Assembly (NCBI GenBank): GCA_022578605.1 | Contig: MU394057.1 | Location: 310,001-374,000 of the forward strand | Reading direction: 5' to 3' | DNA length: 64,000 bases | DNA from: Camillea tinctor | Lineage: Eukaryota; Ascomycota; Sordariomycetes; Xylariales; Xylariaceae | Part shown: positions 38,601 to 49,381 of the stretch, piece after piece | Numbering within the stretch: position 1 is the stretch's first letter | How the letters are laid out: the number at the start of each line of letters is the position of its first letter | Notes under the pieces: generated by a model | What the model was told of the DNA's origin: nothing | Databases searched by the model: none | The model's input: the letters and a program-made list of their open reading frames with translations, nothing else | Position numbers and translations under genes: made by a program

Positions 38601-40249
38601 GTCAGATTTTTGCGATGGATGAGGAGATTCAGCATGTTGAATCCCTGCCGGCAAACCTGTAGACCAGCCTCGACCCAATCAATGGTAGTCTGCTGGAAGA
38701 ACTTGGTCTGTTTCAGGCTTCGAAGAAGATTCTGCCTATTGAGAGCCTTGGGCTTTTTCTTATGGAGCTCATTGAGGACATAAGTCTTCAGCAGCTTTTG
38801 GTACGATACGCGCACTTTAACAGGCTGCTTTGGCGGGCAGTGTTCTAGATACCACTGTTTTACGAGGGGGACATCTTGAGCCCGCACCATACGCCCAGAT
38901 CGGCGATCAAATGGGAAAGGGGCCCACCAAAGCGCGATAGCAGATGAGGTGTCCTCGGTGTACAGCTCCTCGTCAGCGAGGAATGGTTCAGCACTAGCGG
39001 GCAGCTCAAATGCATCATCCTCAGGTTCCTCATTATTACCCTCACCAAATATCTCATCTTCGTGGCTAATAGTCATATTCTTAGGCGCAACTGAACGGGA
39101 GGATATGGGGTTAATCATAGGGTCGAAATGGAACGCAGGGATATTCGGGTCATCGGACTTGATATACACGATTTGCGGGTGTGAATACCAGTTGAAGTGT
39201 ACGCTACGAGGAAGGGAGTTGTAGAGGTACGGGTAGGCGACTCGATACTCGGTTCTGATGGGGAAACGAAAGATGATTCTGTCGATAGCATTGAACTCCC
39301 CAAAGTCTTCGTCATTAGGGTCAATATCTTTGTACAAAGGCTCAAATCGAGGGCCGCCGGGCAACGCAACATTGAGAGCCTTTGCGGTCAAGAAGCTCTT
39401 CAAATCAAAGAGGTAGAAATAGTTCTGATCGACCGTCTCGCTCAGCAAGGGACGGCTAAGTCGGTGAAGGGTGGCCATCTGTGGTAGGGTAAGATTCCAG
39501 GTCTTGTAACTCGGGCCGTTGACATTATCAGTATCAACTAACGGCCGGTGTTCATAAAACCATTCATAAACAGCAGCATCTTCTTCTTCATCAAGTTCCA
39601 TCTGAATAGGCTCCAGAGGTTCCACATCCTCGATGTTCTCGGACCAGGACAACGGCGGTTCCTCGTCGTCAAAAGGCGGAAATCTCATCCGCTTGAATAA
39701 TCTTCGGTCGCTCTTCTCTTTCCGCATCGTCAACCACATGGTGGCCCACTGTGCGTGGAAAACGGGTGGAATAACACGGGGTATCTCGTTGACAAGCGTC
39801 AGGCAACCATTAACGTGATACAGCACCTTCACTTCTCTCGCAGATTCCCAGGGCATGGGCATGTTCTCCAGCAGCTTCATGACAGCGTGTGGCATGAACT
39901 TCAAAGCACCGAGATAGCTTCGCTTGTCGCTCGTGTACTTCTTCTGGGAAACGTCGCCAATGTCCTTCACGATCTTGCGCAAGTGTTCGGGAGGCATGTC
40001 CGCCTTCTGGGTCTCGACGAAGCCGCCCTTACGCTTCTCGCCGAAGCGATTCCTCTGCGTCCGAAGCCATTCCTTCTTCTTCTGCGCGAACTTGGCAATC
40101 TGCGGATCGGTGGGAGGTCGATACCCAGGAGGCGGCGGAGCTGGTGCTCCCGGGGGAGGAGGAAGGAAGTCAGAAGGAGGTCCAGGAGGAGGAGGGGGAG
40201 GTGGAGGAGGTCCCCAGCCAGGGGGCGGAGGTGGTGGAAAGGACGACAT
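32651..40249 (-). CDS. PRP8: Pre-mRNA-splicing factor Prp8 with mini-intein
   Basis: One uninterrupted frame of 2532 codons, or 2372 residues after intein removal, close to Prp8 of other eukaryotes. Prp8 is the central U5 snRNP protein. It contacts both splice sites and the branch point, and cradles the U2/U6 catalytic RNA. The order of the family is visible: a Pro-rich N-terminus (residues 5-46), the PRO8NT segment ([20 protein letters not shown]), the PROCN core ([17 protein letters not shown] onward), the reverse-transcriptase-like and linker parts, the intein insertion after residue 1542, the RNase-H-like domain ([20 protein letters not shown]) and a C-terminal MPN/Jab1-like domain ([20 protein letters not shown]) that regulates Brr2. 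No intron is needed, unusual for so long a gene here. It is divergent from the eL34 gene with 638 bp between start codons. Confidence 0.98.
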   Translation of the reverse strand: MSSFPPPPPPGWGPPPPPPPPPGPPSDFLPPPPGAPAPPPPGYRPPTDPQIAKFAQKKKEWLRTQRNRFGEKRKGGFVETQKADMPPEHLRKIVKDIGDVSQKKYTSDKRSYLGALKFMPHAVMKLLENMPMPWESAREVKVLYHVNGCLTLVNEIPRVIPPVFHAQWATMWLTMRKEKSDRRLFKRMRFPPFDDEEPPLSWSENIEDVEPLEPIQMELDEEEDAAVYEWFYEHRPLVDTDNVNGPSYKTWNLTLPQMATLHRLSRPLLSETVDQNYFYLFDLKSFLTAKALNVALPGGPRFEPLYKDIDPNDEDFGEFNAIDRIIFRFPIRTEYRVAYPYLYNSLPRSVHFNWYSHPQIVYIKSDDPNIPAFHFDPMINPISSRSVAPKNMTISHEDEIFGEGNNEEPEDDAFELPASAEPFLADEELYTEDTSSAIALWWAPFPFDRRSGRMVRAQDVPLVKQWYLEHCPPKQPVKVRVSYQKLLKTYVLNELHKKKPKALNRQNLLRSLKQTKFFQQTTIDWVEAGLQVCRQGFNMLNLLIHRKNLTYLHLDYNFNLKPVKTLTTKERKKSRFGNAFHLMREILRLTKLIVDAQVQYRLGNIDAFQLADGILYAFNHVGQLTGMYRYKYKLMHQIRSCKDLKHLIYYRFNSGPVGKGPGCGFWAPAWRVWLFFMRGIIPLLERWLGNLLSRQFEGRHSKGVAKTVTKQRVESHFDLELRASVMADLMDMMPEGIKQNKVNTVLQHLSEAWRCWKSNIPWKVPGLPAPIENIILRYVKSKADWWISVAHYNRERIRRGATVDKTVAKKNVGRLTRLWLKAEQERQHNYMKDGPYVSSEEAVAIYTTTVHWLESRKFTPIPFPSVSYKHDTKILILALERLREAYSVKGRLNQSQREELALIEQAYDSPGTTLERIKRFLLTQRAFKEVQIDMNDNYSNINPVYDIEPIEKISDAYLDQYLWYQADQRHLFPAWIKPSDSEVPPLLVYKWAQGINNLDRVWETADGECNVMIETELSKVYEKIDLTLLNRLLRLIMDHNLADYISSKNNVQLTYKDMNHVNSYGMIRGLQFSGFVFQYYGLVLDLLLLGLNRASEIAGPPSSPNDFLQFRDRETESKHPIRLYTRYIDKIWVFLRFTAEESRDLIQRFLTEQPDPNFENVIGYKSKKCWPRDSRMRLMRHDVNLGRAVFWDLKNRLPRSVTTIEWDDTFASVYSRDNPNLLFSMCGFEVRILPKIRNQNDEFPIKDSVWSLVDNTTKERTAHAFLQVTEEDIQKFNNRIRQILMSSGSTTFTKIANKWNTALIALFTYYREAAVSTVNLLDTIVKCETKIQTRVKIGLNSKMPSRFPPAVFYTPKELGGLGMISGSHILIPASDKRWSKQTDLGVTHYRAGMTHDEETLIPNIFRYIIPWEAEFIDSQRVWTEYSQKRLEANQQNRRLTLEDLEDSWDRGLPRINTLFQKDRSTLSFDKGFRTRSEFKIYQLMKSNPFWWTSQRHDGKLWNLNAYRTDVIQALGGVETILEHTLFKATGFPSWEGLFWEKACLAKGTKILRYDHTQVAVEDVQEGDLLLGPDGGPRRAFNIVNGKDRLYRIKIEGNQEDLVVTSNHILVFHKEGQTAATQPDETIEITAAQFAALELKERQTYRAFKAPGFQSPKESVPTSQAQSFAVEDIILESETTEWAGFRVDKDQLYLRHDYLVLHNSGFEESMKFKKLTNAQRSGLNQIPNRRFTLWWSPTINRANVYVGFQVQLDLTGIFLHGKIPTLKISLIQIFRAHLWQKIHESVVMDLCQVFDQELESLGIETVQKETIHPRKSYKMNSSCADILLFASNKWNVTRPSLLYDTKDTIEPTTTNKFWLDVQLRYGDYDSHDIERYTRAKYLDYTNDSMSIYPSATGLMIGIDLAYNLYSAYGQYFPGLKVLVQQAMAKIMKANPALYVLRERIRKGLQLYASESNQEFLNSQNYSELFSNQTKLFIDDTNVYRVTIHKTFEGNLTTKPINGAIFIFNPRTGQLFLKIIHTSVWAGQKRLGQLAKWKTAEEVAALIRSLPIEEQPKELIVTRKGLLDPLEVHLLDFPNISIRASELQLPFQAAMKVEKLGDMILRATEPQMVLFNLYDEWLKSISSYTAFSRLVLILRALHVNPDKTKLILRPDKTVITQVHHIWPTLSDEDWIKVETQLRDLILHDYGKKNNVNVSSLTSSEVRDIILGMEISAPSMQRQQAAEIEKQQQEQQQLTAVTTKTQNVHGEEIIVTTTSQFEQQTFASKTEWRTRAIATSNLRTRANNIYVSSVDNDLDDITYVMPNNILKKFITIADLRVQVAGYLYGVSAPDNDQVKEIRCIAMVPQIGGLRSVQLPHQLPQHEYLGEMEPLGVIHTMAGNELPYMSAADVTEHARLLDAHPQWDKENTVTVDVAFTPGSVSLSAWALTPNGYRWGAENKDIGSDQPQGFTTSMGIKRKLLLSPRYRGYFLVPENGKWNYSFMGSSFAGIEKKPVHVKLDTPMPFYSDQHRPLHFQNFAELEDIGVDRNDNFA
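35144..35623 (-). other. PRP8 mini-intein (160 residues)
   Basis: The insert lies between extein sequences LFWEKA and [12 protein letters not shown], the known Prp8-a intein site of fungi. It begins with Cys ([12 protein letters not shown], block A). It contains the block B TxxH motif ([10 protein letters not shown], Thr62 and His65 of the intein). It ends with block F/G residues [20 protein letters not shown] followed by the terminal His-Asn, and the +1 extein residue is Ser. All residues needed for protein splicing are present. The region between blocks B and F is only about 55 residues, with no LAGLIDADG motifs, so the homing endonuclease is absent. The intein should splice itself out post-translationally. 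Confidence 0.95.
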
Positions 40250-40887
40250 CTTCGAGTCAGCTGGAGCTGGAGCTAGAGCTAGGCTTAGGCGACTGTTGAT
40301 GTTGTCACTTTCGCGCCGCGATGTACCGCGGATATGGTGTAGAGAACGGGCGCAGTAAACACGTTATGTTGGTATAAATTAGATGAAGAAATAATTATTA
40401 GATGGTAGAACGGGAATCCAGCCACACACAACGTTCCCCGGTGATAAATGGCGACGAGTCGTGATGCTTTACGTTACGGGGTTAAAAAAAAGATTAAGTT
40501 GATGAAACAAACAACCCGAGTCGCCTCGCGATCTTCGATTGGGGGATTTGGGATTTTTTTCCCAATGACTAAGACCCAAGCTAGCCTAGCGTAAAATGCA
40601 CGTACAGCCACACTTTGAGGGAAAGCTAGGAGTGGACTGGTAGCTTGGACCCAGTGAATTTTAAGTATCTAGATCACGTGGCGATATCAGTGTGGCATAA
40701 GTGTGGCTAATGGATTGGAAGTGGCTGATGTAAATGGGAACTTGGCAATTTTCTGATTGGTCCCGTACCATAAGCGGGCTCACACAGATCTTTCTTAGAA
40801 AACACCAAAAATTCATCCACACAAGAACAAAAAAAAGTTCTCGAGAAAGAAGTCAACCATTCCAGCACCACCAGCAATACCGTCACA
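40250..40887. promoter_or_regulatory. Bidirectional promoter region of PRP8 and eL34
   Basis: A 638-bp spacer between two divergent housekeeping start codons, so it must hold both promoters. It contains a palindromic CACGTG (40675-40680), the class of site bound by bHLH factors. The eL34 side is A-rich near the start codon. The extents of the individual promoters cannot be read. Confidence 0.5.
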
Positions 40888-41504
40888 ATGGCCGACAACC
40901 GAGTTACTTACCGCCGCCGCAATCCGTATGTTCCATGATCCCTTTGAATTATTTTCTATTATTTTTTTATTCAAATCAGTCGTTATGTATTCGTATTTGC
41001 TAGCTAGGGAATGCGCTCTAACATGCGATTAATAGGTACAACACCTCTTCCAACAAGACCCGGATTGTGAAGACCCCCGGTGGTGAGCTACGAATCCTCC
41101 ACCTCAAGAAGCGAGGAACTGCCCCGAAATGCGGTGACTGCGGTGTCAAGCTACCTGGCGTAAGTCCATCTCGACATTTATTTTTATATCCTGCCGATTC
41201 GGAGGGAAATTCTTTGGGGGGAGGGACACGATCGAGGAATTTTCTATGGCGATACACTCCCCGAATTACATATGAATGATTAGCAGCGCAGAAGTCTTGC
41301 TAACATTCCTCTTCACGATAGATCCCCGCCCTCCGACCCCGCGAATACTCCCAGATCTCCAAGCCCAAGAAGACCGTCCAGCGTGCGTACGGTGGTTCAA
41401 GATGCGGTAACTGCGTGCGGGACCGTGTGGTCCGCGCGTTCCTTATCGAGGAGCAGAAGATCGTCAAGAAGGTGCTGAAGGAGCAGGACAGCAAGAAGAA
41501 ATAG
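40888..41504 (+). CDS. RPL34: 60S ribosomal protein eL34
   Basis: Three exons, 40888-40925, 41036-41159 and 41322-41504, with GTATGT and GTAAGT donors, give 114 residues. The sequence matches the eukaryotic eL34 family throughout: start [20 protein letters not shown], then [21 protein letters not shown] zinc-ribbon is formed by C45-x2-C48 and C82-x2-C85, and the tail is basic ([11 protein letters not shown]). It is a structural protein of the large ribosomal subunit. The first intron falls after twelve codons, a typical position for fungal ribosomal protein genes. The ATG sits in CACAATGGC, a good initiation context. Confidence 0.96.
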
Positions 41505-42716
41505 ATGCGTTAAAGAACTCGGGGGGGATGAAATGGTTCGGGCTGTCATTGCTTTGGGTGTTTATGAGGGGACTGGACTTCATGCCATATAAACGGCTAC
41601 GGAAAAGCTGGTTCTGCTTTCAGGGCTTCTTCTCATTGTCTACATGATAGGAACGGAATAAATGGCATTCGAGACAATCGGCTATTTGCTCATGGTGAAT
41701 TTTCAGGTTTCCTGAGAGGAAAAGAAGAGTCCAATCCGCTCAGGGTATTCGCTCTTCGTGGTGTGCCGTACCACCTAACTGTGCAAATGGGCGCATCACC
41801 GGGTTATCTATAGAGGCCGGGTAAGGGTGCGTAGGACGAAAAGGATAAGAAGCACCAGCACATCCCGTAACCAATAATCCATATCCTACCAAAATTTGTG
41901 ACCTTATTCAATTAAGTTAACATTACATTCGGATGGCTCTCCTATATTCGACGTTTCCTTACATGTAGAAGCCATGTACGCGGTATGAATATTTTTTCAC
42001 ACATAGGGTCATTTAACATGAATTAGTGTCTACTTTCTATAATAGAGACTCTATTCGGAGTAACACGATACCACATAATTTCGTGTATCAGAGCACACGT
42101 CGTACCCGTTGGTTTTCTATACACCACCTAGCCCAGGTAGTACATATATTCTTATGTTACCTGTCTTACCAAGATAACCTGCAATACACCATTTCGCTAA
42201 ATATCTCGGATATCTTGATGTGGTCTTTTTTTCTCTTTATAAAAATTGAATACATGAACATCTGCTCGTTTAGGAGGTAGGGTGCTAAATGGAGGATATT
42301 AATTAATTACCTAGTTAGATAAATAAATAAATCAAATTACCTATTTGGGGAAATAATAACGAGTTGGGTAAGAAAAGAATACCTTAACCTTAGGTAGATA
42401 GGTTAAGTACCTAGGTATATTTTAATGACGAGGAGCTGACGGGATTCTGTTCGATTGGCGTTTGTGTAAAAAAAGACCAAAAAAAAAACCAACCGATGAC
42501 GTTCATCCCACCCTTTTAATTCATAAGGTTCTACTCCGTACTTAATCTAAGTACTTATCGATGCTTTTTCTTCCATTCTTTTGCGCCATGCCACTTCACA
42601 AGCTCCATATCGCAGCAACCCAACCATCCTCCGAAACGGACTCGAGCATAACACATCGGTAAGATGAGTGTGTTATTCGGACAGTCATAACATACATATA
42701 TCAATTATTCGCCACA
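41505..42716. other. Intergenic region
   Basis: 1.2 kb between two plus-strand genes. It contains the eL34 3' UTR, AT-rich sequence with TAGGTA/ACCTAGGTA motifs at about 42385-42420 and a TACTCCGTAC element near 42534. No gene is seen. Confidence 0.5.
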
Positions 42717-43531
42717 ATGGCTTGCCCGTTACGTGCAGGCACTATGCGACCCCTCGGCGCAATATCCTCCGCCCTGCGAAATCAGGGTCCTCGAAGTTAC
42801 CGGCAGCAACTATCTTCGATCACAGCGAGATCTACTAACCACCCAGCTTCGTCTACTACTACTGTCGCGCCTCAAAATCGCAATTGCATTCTCACTCGCA
42901 CTCGTGCCATTGCATCCTTCCATACTACCTCACGCCGCAACCGCGATGGGAGGCCGCCTACAGACCTGGGCGCCCTCGACGTCCTGGGCAACACGCCTGT
43001 GCCCTCCACCTCGGTCGACGTCTGCATGTCGGAGGGCTTCCAGCTCAACAGCGGCGTGAGGATCACGGACGGGTCCGGCGTCCTGCTCATCGGCGGCGAG
43101 GCCTTCAAGTGGCGGCCGTGGCTGCTCCGGGGCGAGGAGCGGCTGCTGAACAAAAAGGGGCAATGGGAGGTGCCGAACGAGTCTCTGGCCATGCTGGATC
43201 TTCTGTGGCCTCGGCCGGGTAAGAACGCACTGCCCCTCCGCATCTTCCGGGCTGGCTGGCTAGTTAACCTGCCTCTCGAGAGGAAGGACTGAGGTTCTAA
43301 CTAACTTGTTCTCGTACAGATCTCTTAATATTGGGCCTTGGCCCGGAGATTCGACCGATTAGCCCGGAGCTCAGGCGGTATATTAGCAGTCTAGGTATCA
43401 GGGTGGAGATCCTCGACACGCGCAATGCCTCCTCGCAGTTCAATCTGCTAGCTACCGAGCGAGGAGTCATCGATGTTGTAGCTGCCTTGATACCGATTGG
43501 TTGGAGGGAAGGCATGGGAGCGAGATGGTAA
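42717..43531 (+). CDS. NDUFAF3/DUF498-type mitochondrial complex I assembly factor
   Basis: Two exons, 42717-43218 and 43320-43531, with a GTAAGA donor in phase 1, give 237 residues. The first ~75 residues are Arg-, Ser- and Thr-rich with almost no acidic residues, a typical mitochondrial presequence. The conserved domain follows: FQLNSGVRITDGSGVLLIGG, then FKWRPW, DLLILGLGPEIRPISPELRR, GIRVEILDTRNASSQFNLLA and VIDVVAALIPIG. This is the Mth938/DUF498 fold, whose eukaryotic member NDUFAF3 acts in early assembly of respiratory complex I in the matrix. Length and motif order are as expected. The same codons could also start at the internal Met10. A shadow frame on the same strand was discarded. 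Confidence 0.88.
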
Positions 43532-43990
43532 AATAGGCATCATAATTCGCAATCCCGGCATTATCTACCTGCCTTGCTAGTAGATTGGGGGCCCTGCGGG
43601 TTGCCGATACTTGAGAGATGGGTGAAGACTATATATAATATTCCTCTCAGTATATATCTAGCTCCTGGCTTTTATGTAAGCCTGCTGGAGATGGGTGGAA
43701 GGATGGTCTTCTCCTCCTAAGAGACCACGCGGTCAAGTGGATGATCATGTATCGATTACCATATTGTATCACTATTATCTGGGGTCTCCGGCATCAGATA
43801 GATCACGCAATTCCCTTCACTACATAGCAGGACATGCAATGCACGTCTTTACATCGCAGTAATTCAGCTCGTCAGCACCTTAGTGGCGTGATCGTCGGCC
43901 ACGTGCAACTAGACGGTATTGAACGAACGAACAAAACAAAGCACACCATGCACTCTCGTGGGAGAAGCCAGAGAGTTCTGATAGGTAGCT

Positions 43991-44020
43991 AGAGTTGGCT
44001 CGAGTTGGCTCGAGTTGGCG
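43991..44020. repeat. Triplicated decamer
   Basis: Three tandem copies of CGAGTTGGCT, the first with A for C at position 1 and the last with G at the end. Intergenic. Confidence 0.8.
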
Positions 44021-44820
44021 TACCCCTTAAGGTGCGGTGTACGATATCAGGAAGTAAGTAATTTTGCGTTTAGTTGTACACTTAAGGTAGTTAGTGCACG
44101 CTAGAAGAATTTACCGACCATTAGAAGCCCCACAGAAGGAAAGGAAAGGCGCATGCATGAATCATCTATCCGGTTTCGTGGAAATATAATTGGAATCGGA
44201 AGGGGGAAAAGGGTTGTGGGCGTTGGTTTAGGTACCTAGCTAGCCCAAGGTACGGATCCGTACCTGACCTACCGTGTAGTACTATATGTAGGTAGTAGGC
44301 ATGCAATTCTACGTAGGTTAGCACACTTTCCCTAACATCATGGGTAGTAAGGTACATGGAATGTTGGTAATAGGCATGTAGCCAGGCAAGTAGTAAATCC
44401 AGCCTCGTGTGGCTGAAATCCCGACAATTGGTTGGCGTACCAGGGTTAGCCCAATCGCAGCCCCCCAACGGCTCCACGTTGAGGTGTCTGATTGATTTAG
44501 TGGAGAACCCTTCTGAACTTTAGTACAAGGCAGGCAAAGGGCGGGCCGAAGCTTATGACATCTTCTCAAGTCATAATTGAGCACAGCAGGTATCCAGCCA
44601 GTAACAGTCAACTGGGACAAAAATGCCAAGGCCGGCTTTGCTAAACTGCTTAAAAGCAAGACATAACTCACACAAAGTCCATCTTGTCCATCTCGTTTCT
44701 GTGCTACAGTCTACATCTCCGGTCTTCTCGCCATATCCGGACTCTTCTCTTGTGACTAGGTAGAAAAGAAAAGAAAAAAAGAAAAAACAATCAAATTTTC
44801 AGCTCGGGCATCTATTGGGC

Positions 44821-44838
44821 TTTTTTTTTTTTTTTTTT
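44821..44838. repeat. Poly-T run
   Basis: Eighteen consecutive T residues upstream of the hydrolase-phosphatase gene. Simple sequence, possibly nucleosome-excluding promoter DNA. Confidence 0.85.
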
Positions 44839-45493
44839 ATAAATCTTTTCTATCTATATTTCATTTTCCACTTCTTCTGAAACTTTTCTTATTAGTTATT
44901 ACCAAAAACCCCTGGTCTTATCTTAAACGGAAGTCGGCTTCTTCATAACTTATTAGCCCAACAAGGTTCCTATTCACTTTAACTTCTTACCTTACTAGGG
45001 CTTCCCTTGTCTTGGTCGGTTTTCAACCGGAGAAAGAAAACTACTAGTAAACTTCATCGCTCATCGCTCATCCTCATCCTCACCCTCATCCGTCCTCCGA
45101 CAAAGGAAGAACGACGAACTTTGAACATCTAAAATATTCAGTTCCGGGGAGAGCACGCGCGCAACTTCTCATCTATCATCCATCATCCATTCCTTCAACA
45201 CCTATTCACCCTTTCAGACAAACCCGTGGATCGCGGCTTATAAACCCCCTTCGACGCTCTAAGGCAGTAAGTGCAGTCAATCAATTTTCAGTCAAGTCAA
45301 GTCTTCCTCTTATCAGGGGTCCTGAAGAAGGAGGATGCAAGCTACGATGGTTCAGCGTCTACTCGGCTTGGTCAAGGGCACTGTTATTCTCATTCCAATC
45401 ACACCGTAGTCCATTCCATTATTATCTACCTATCCACCCACCTACTACGTCTGTTTGTTGCTTCTTGGTACCCCAATACATACAATATTCACC

Positions 45494-47668
45494 ATGTCTA
45501 TCTCATCTGTAGTTTCATCTTTATTGGGAGTCAAGCACCTTATCTGCGGCCTCACCCTCGTCGTGAGCGGCGCGGTTTGTGTGCATCAAATGGCCAAGAC
45601 CCGGGCTAGCGGGCCCGAATCGAAGGATGCGGACGCCACTGACCCGGCGCTTTTGCGAGATCACTCGGATATCAAGTCGTATAAAGCCCAGCAATCTGGC
45701 ATCGTCTATCCTCGGGTCCGGGTCTTCTACCGCCGCCATCCCAAAGCAGATGAGCTCCCCAAGGAGCCTGGCCCACTTCCGTTATTAGTCTTCATCCACG
45801 GCCTTGGGGGCTCTGTCGCCCAGTTCCACCCCCTTCTGACTAGTCTCGTAAATACGGCCTCTTGCTTAGCTATAGATCTACCCGGCTGTGGCAGATCGGA
45901 GTTTGCACCTAAATCATGGGATGCTTATACGACCGATGCCCTCACGGATTTGCTAGAGACTATCATCGATGACTACCGAGAGAAGGACCAGGGAGTGGTG
46001 CTCATAGCCCACAGTATGGGGACCGCCCTTGCTGCTCGCATAGCGAATAAGAAGTCAGCTCATCATCTATCGCCCCCTTCCCACGTGATGGGTTTGGTAG
46101 CGATATGTCCGGTATCTGGTCCACCATCAGAAACGGATGTGCGTAAATTCAGAAAGCTGCTCTGGATCCCCAACTTCCTATTTGACCTGTGGAGAGCCTG
46201 GGACCGCTGGGGAGGACCGAATAGTGCGAGTGTGAAACGCTTCGTTGGACCTGGAGCAGACCTAGAGGCGCGGCAGCTTCAAAACAAATTCAACAGCCAA
46301 AGTCGGACGCCGGTATTTCGTCGAATGGCATGGGGATCACTACCAGTATATACTGACGGAAGACCAACAGGTGGGCTTTTCGGAAAAGCTGCTTGGGATG
46401 GTCTTGATATCCCAGTGTACCTCGTGGGCGGTGAATACGATACTGTGACCCCTAAGAAGGAGCTCGACAAGATACGGGAGATACTCACTCTTGCCTCACC
46501 AACTGAGCTGACAAAAGCTGATGGAGAAGCCGGTGGGGATGATGCTGATGACAAATCGAACGGAGATGTCACAATTGCGACGGAAGGGAGCGGAATGGCA
46601 GAAGCTGCAGCCCCAGTAAATCTAGGATCACAGCCTCGGGACCACATGCCGAAGTCTATTAAGGATATCCGCCAGGAGGATTTTATGCCCAAACAACCAC
46701 GTACTGTGAACATCGAGGATTCTTTTGAAGATCCTACCACGCCTAGAGATCATCCAGAATTTCCTGGTGGTATCCCCCCACAGCCGTTAACCCCGGCTAA
46801 GGTTGTGAAGTGTTCTGTGCTCTCCGCCGGGCATGCTTTGCTTTATATGCCTACCACGGTGCGCACGCTGGCTGGACTCATAGAGGACTTCATGAACGAC
46901 CACATTACCGGTCGGTTTTCCCTGTGAGTTGGAATACCTATATCTCTCCCACCAGAATTATAACCGAATATCTAACCAGAAATTCTACGCAGTGGGTGGC
47001 AGCTACAATATCTCTCACGTGAGGGCAAATGGGACGTCAAGAACCTTGCGAAGTGGAAGAGCGTACGGCCTGTTTCCGAGCCGATTGGCGGCATTTTCCG
47101 CGCCATGAAGACGCTCCGCGAGGTTGACGAGGAACACTGCCCCAAAGTGTTCGCCGCTAACTGGTAAGACCCCCGCAATCCCTTTAACGGTGCTAATAGA
47201 CTTTCGGGGGACACCACCACTGACACTCGACGGGATGGGGTGGGGGTGAATAAAAATAGGGGCAAGATAATAAAGGACATCATCGACATCAGCCACGCAG
47301 ACCCAGTCTACGACCCCAAGAGCTTCGGCCCCGGCATCAAGTACCACAAGTTCCCCACGGTGTCCAAGATCCCGCCCACGGACGCCGAGGTGGAGAGGTT
47401 CATCCAGCTCGTCGACCGCGTGCGCGCGGACCAGAAGGAGCGCGCGGCAGCCGACCCCGCCTGGCCCGACGACGCCGTCGTCGGCGTCCACTGCCACTAC
47501 GGCTTCAACCGCACCGGCTACTTCGTCGTGTGCTACCTCGTCGAGCGCTGCGGGTACCCCGTCCGCGACGCCATCGAGACCTTCGCCGAGGCGAGGCCTA
47601 ACGGCATCCGCCACTCCCATTTTCTCGATCGCTTGTTTGTACGGTACGCCGGGGGGATCAAGGCGTGA
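45494..47668 (+). CDS. Alpha/beta-hydrolase fused to RNA-triphosphatase-like cysteine phosphatase
   Basis: Three exons, 45494-46923, 46993-47163 and 47260-47668, give 669 residues. The start ATG has a good context (CACCATGTC). An in-frame ATG 39 bases upstream is the alternative. Residues 8-30 are hydrophobic and could anchor the protein in a membrane. Residues about 95-460 are an alpha/beta hydrolase: oxyanion loop FIHGLGGSVAQF (102-111), nucleophile elbow IAHSMGTA with Ser174, acid Asp316 (VGGEYDTVTP) and His447 (SAGHALLYMPT). An acidic insertion (345-430) precedes the His. Residues about 500-669 are a cysteine phosphatase with the P-loop VHCHYGFNRTGYFVV (Cys612, Arg618) and a possible general-acid Asp nearby. 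The HCxxGxNRTG pattern is that of metazoan capping-enzyme RNA triphosphatases and PIR1-like phosphatases. The substrates of both halves are unknown. The C-terminal exon is clearly more GC-rich than the hydrolase exon. Confidence 0.87.
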
Positions 47669-47827
47669 GTTTTGGGTATGGCTGGGCTAGGAAAAGGGGA
47701 AGCGGAAGGCGGAGGGGTTAGCTGTAATCAAATCATGAAATGATTTAAGGCATGTTAGTTGGAGAGAGGAAGTTGGATTGGGTTCTCGGGATCTGGGCCG
47801 CTCACTGTATTATCATTATGTTTCCCT

Positions 47828-47885
47828 TTTTTTTTTCTTCTTTTTTTCTTTTTTTTTTTTTGGATAGTTACCCCCCCTTTTTTTT
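47828..47885. repeat. T-rich homopolymer tract
   Basis: Long T runs interrupted by C or short non-T stretches, directly 3' of the hydrolase-phosphatase gene. Simple sequence. Confidence 0.8.
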
Positions 47886-48550
47886 CTTGGTATTGCGCTT
47901 TGGTTTCTTCTCTCACTGTTTCTTTTTTTGCCTCTGGGTTAGATAGGGATAAGTTAGCGATTTCATCTTGGAGGGAAAGGGGGGAGTATGGGTTAGGTTT
48001 TATGTAGGTATACGGGGTCTTTTCGTCTTGCTGCGTTTATGAGTTCTAGGTCCAGCCTTATATGATGTTTTTTCTCTTTGCGTTCTTCCCCAATTGAGCT
48101 CGGAGTTTCTTCTTTCTTTACTATTTCTTGTATGTGATGATCGAGCGTTTTTATACTAATATTTATCACGAGTTATGTATTGGAACATATGAATATTTTG
48201 GGCGGTTCAGCTACTAGGTAAGTATAGCCAGCAAATCATGGTGTTTTGACAAATATATTTAAAAAGACTGCTAATTTCGGAGTGAGGATCTTTCCTGTTA
48301 TGAGTATTATGCTTCCTAGAGTACGGTCCTATCTATTTATTTGGCGATGTGGTATAAGTCTGAAAGGGGAACGAGGGTATGCCTCCTAGAAGGCTGTCTA
48401 ACCATGAAACCAACCCAAGCCCAATGCTACACATCTAGCCACGTCTATTTTCTATCCTCTTTTTTGTTTTTATTTTTCCCTTTGCACCATGAACATCATA
48501 CGCTTGCGTCCCCCGAATTTACAAGACACCGCTTTTCTTTTATTCATACT

Positions 48551-48570
48551 ATTATTATTATTATTATTAT
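48551..48570. repeat. (ATT)n microsatellite
   Basis: About seven tandem ATT units in intergenic DNA. Confidence 0.85.
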
Positions 48571-48868
48571 GCCAATATCATCGGAATACCATCTTATCCA
48601 TCCTGAAGTGAAAAGAAGGAAGATGTCATCGCCGGTCTATTAGTTGATTGCAGTCCAACCCAGAGGATATTCGTATGGTTGAAATTTGAAGAAAGAGAAG
48701 GTAGGATAGCTCCCCCTTTCTCGTCGTCCCTGCGTCCAAACGCAGAGATTCGGGACATCCTTGGATACGATACCACCACCATCATTACCCTTGCCTCACC
48801 CCTAGCATAAGATCCAACCCCCCAATCCAATCCCTTCCAATACAACTAGCTGCTCAACCGGTGCTAGT

Positions 48869-49381
48869 CTACCAAGACGACGTGGCCCGGCAGTGCCGCC
48901 GGTAGTGCGCGTACTCGCTCCACAGCATGTGGAACCCCCGTCGGTGGGGAGGCGGGCCCGGGATCGTCGGCGGCAGCGTCTTGCCTGATGTGGACACCTC
49001 CTGGTGACTAGCGGGCAGGGCGACGGTGGAGGGCGCCACGGTCGCCTCACCGACGTGGCGCGTGCCTCGGGCGCTGTCCTGGGGGGTTATGGTTGTTGCT
49101 TGCTCTCCCTGGGTCTGGGTCTGGGTCTGGTTCGGCTCCTTGGGCTCTTTTGGCGGGGATAGGCGCGGCGAGGTGTAGAGCGAGGGGTTGGGCTGCTCGA
49201 AGGCGATCCAGGAGGTGCTGCGGGTGGTGGCCTGTGGATGGGCGGGAGAGTGTGAGAGAGGTTGGTTGGTTTTATCGTTGGGGGAGATGTGAGACAGGCT
49301 TACCATGGTCACGGGAGGGACTCGGAGGGCACAGCTGGGTCGCCGGCTCAGGAGAGTGAAGATACGAGTTGGTGCAGACAT
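48869..49381 (-). CDS. Hypothetical, putative mitochondrial protein
   Basis: Minus strand, exons 49381-49304 and 49231-48869 with a GTAAGC donor and CACAG acceptor, give 146 residues. The first 26 residues (MSAPTRIFTLLSRRPSCALR...) have the Arg/Ser-rich, acid-free look of a mitochondrial presequence. After the intron the protein is Pro/Thr/Ser-rich with a short Gln-Thr repeat from the GGGTCT-like tandem repeat at 49116-49131. It ends with an aromatic and basic segment (FHMLWSEYAHYRRHCRATSSW) that may be the conserved part. I do not recognise the family. The downstream codons are GC-rich, in line with real coding sequence here. An in-frame ATG at 49438 would add 19 residues. Confidence 0.6.
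   Translation of the reverse strand: MSAPTRIFTLLSRRPSCALRVPPVTMVSLSHISPNDKTNQPLSHSPAHPQATTRSTSWIAFEQPNPSLYTSPRLSPPKEPKEPNQTQTQTQGEQATTITPQDSARGTRHVGEATVAPSTVALPASHQEVSTSGKTLPPTIPGPPPHRRGFHMLWSEYAHYRRHCRATSSW

Larger units (their letters stand above)
43532..45493. other. Intergenic region with long pyrimidine-rich leader
   Basis: About 2 kb. It includes a triplicated decamer (43991-44020), TAGGTA motifs (44225-44300), an 18-base T run (44821-44838) and a pyrimidine-rich stretch (45055-45095) leading into the gene at 45494. Several ATGs (45334, 45348, 45455) precede the chosen start and could be uORFs if transcribed. No gene is supported. Confidence 0.5.
47669..48868. other. Intergenic region between convergent genes
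   Basis: 1.2 kb holding two facing 3' ends. Homopolymeric T-rich runs at 47828-47885 and an ATT microsatellite at 48551-48570 dominate. No gene is supported. Confidence 0.55.

Noticed and set aside
39755..40358. Plus-strand frames over the PRP8 5' end
   Set aside because: Arg/Gly-rich shadows of the Pro-rich N-terminus of Prp8.
47015..47620. 201-codon minus-strand frame
   Set aside because: Shadow of the phosphatase exon; it crosses the intron and lacks motifs.
48551..48570. Possible CRISPR-like or satellite array
   Set aside because: Only a simple ATT microsatellite; no repeat-spacer structure is present anywhere in the window.
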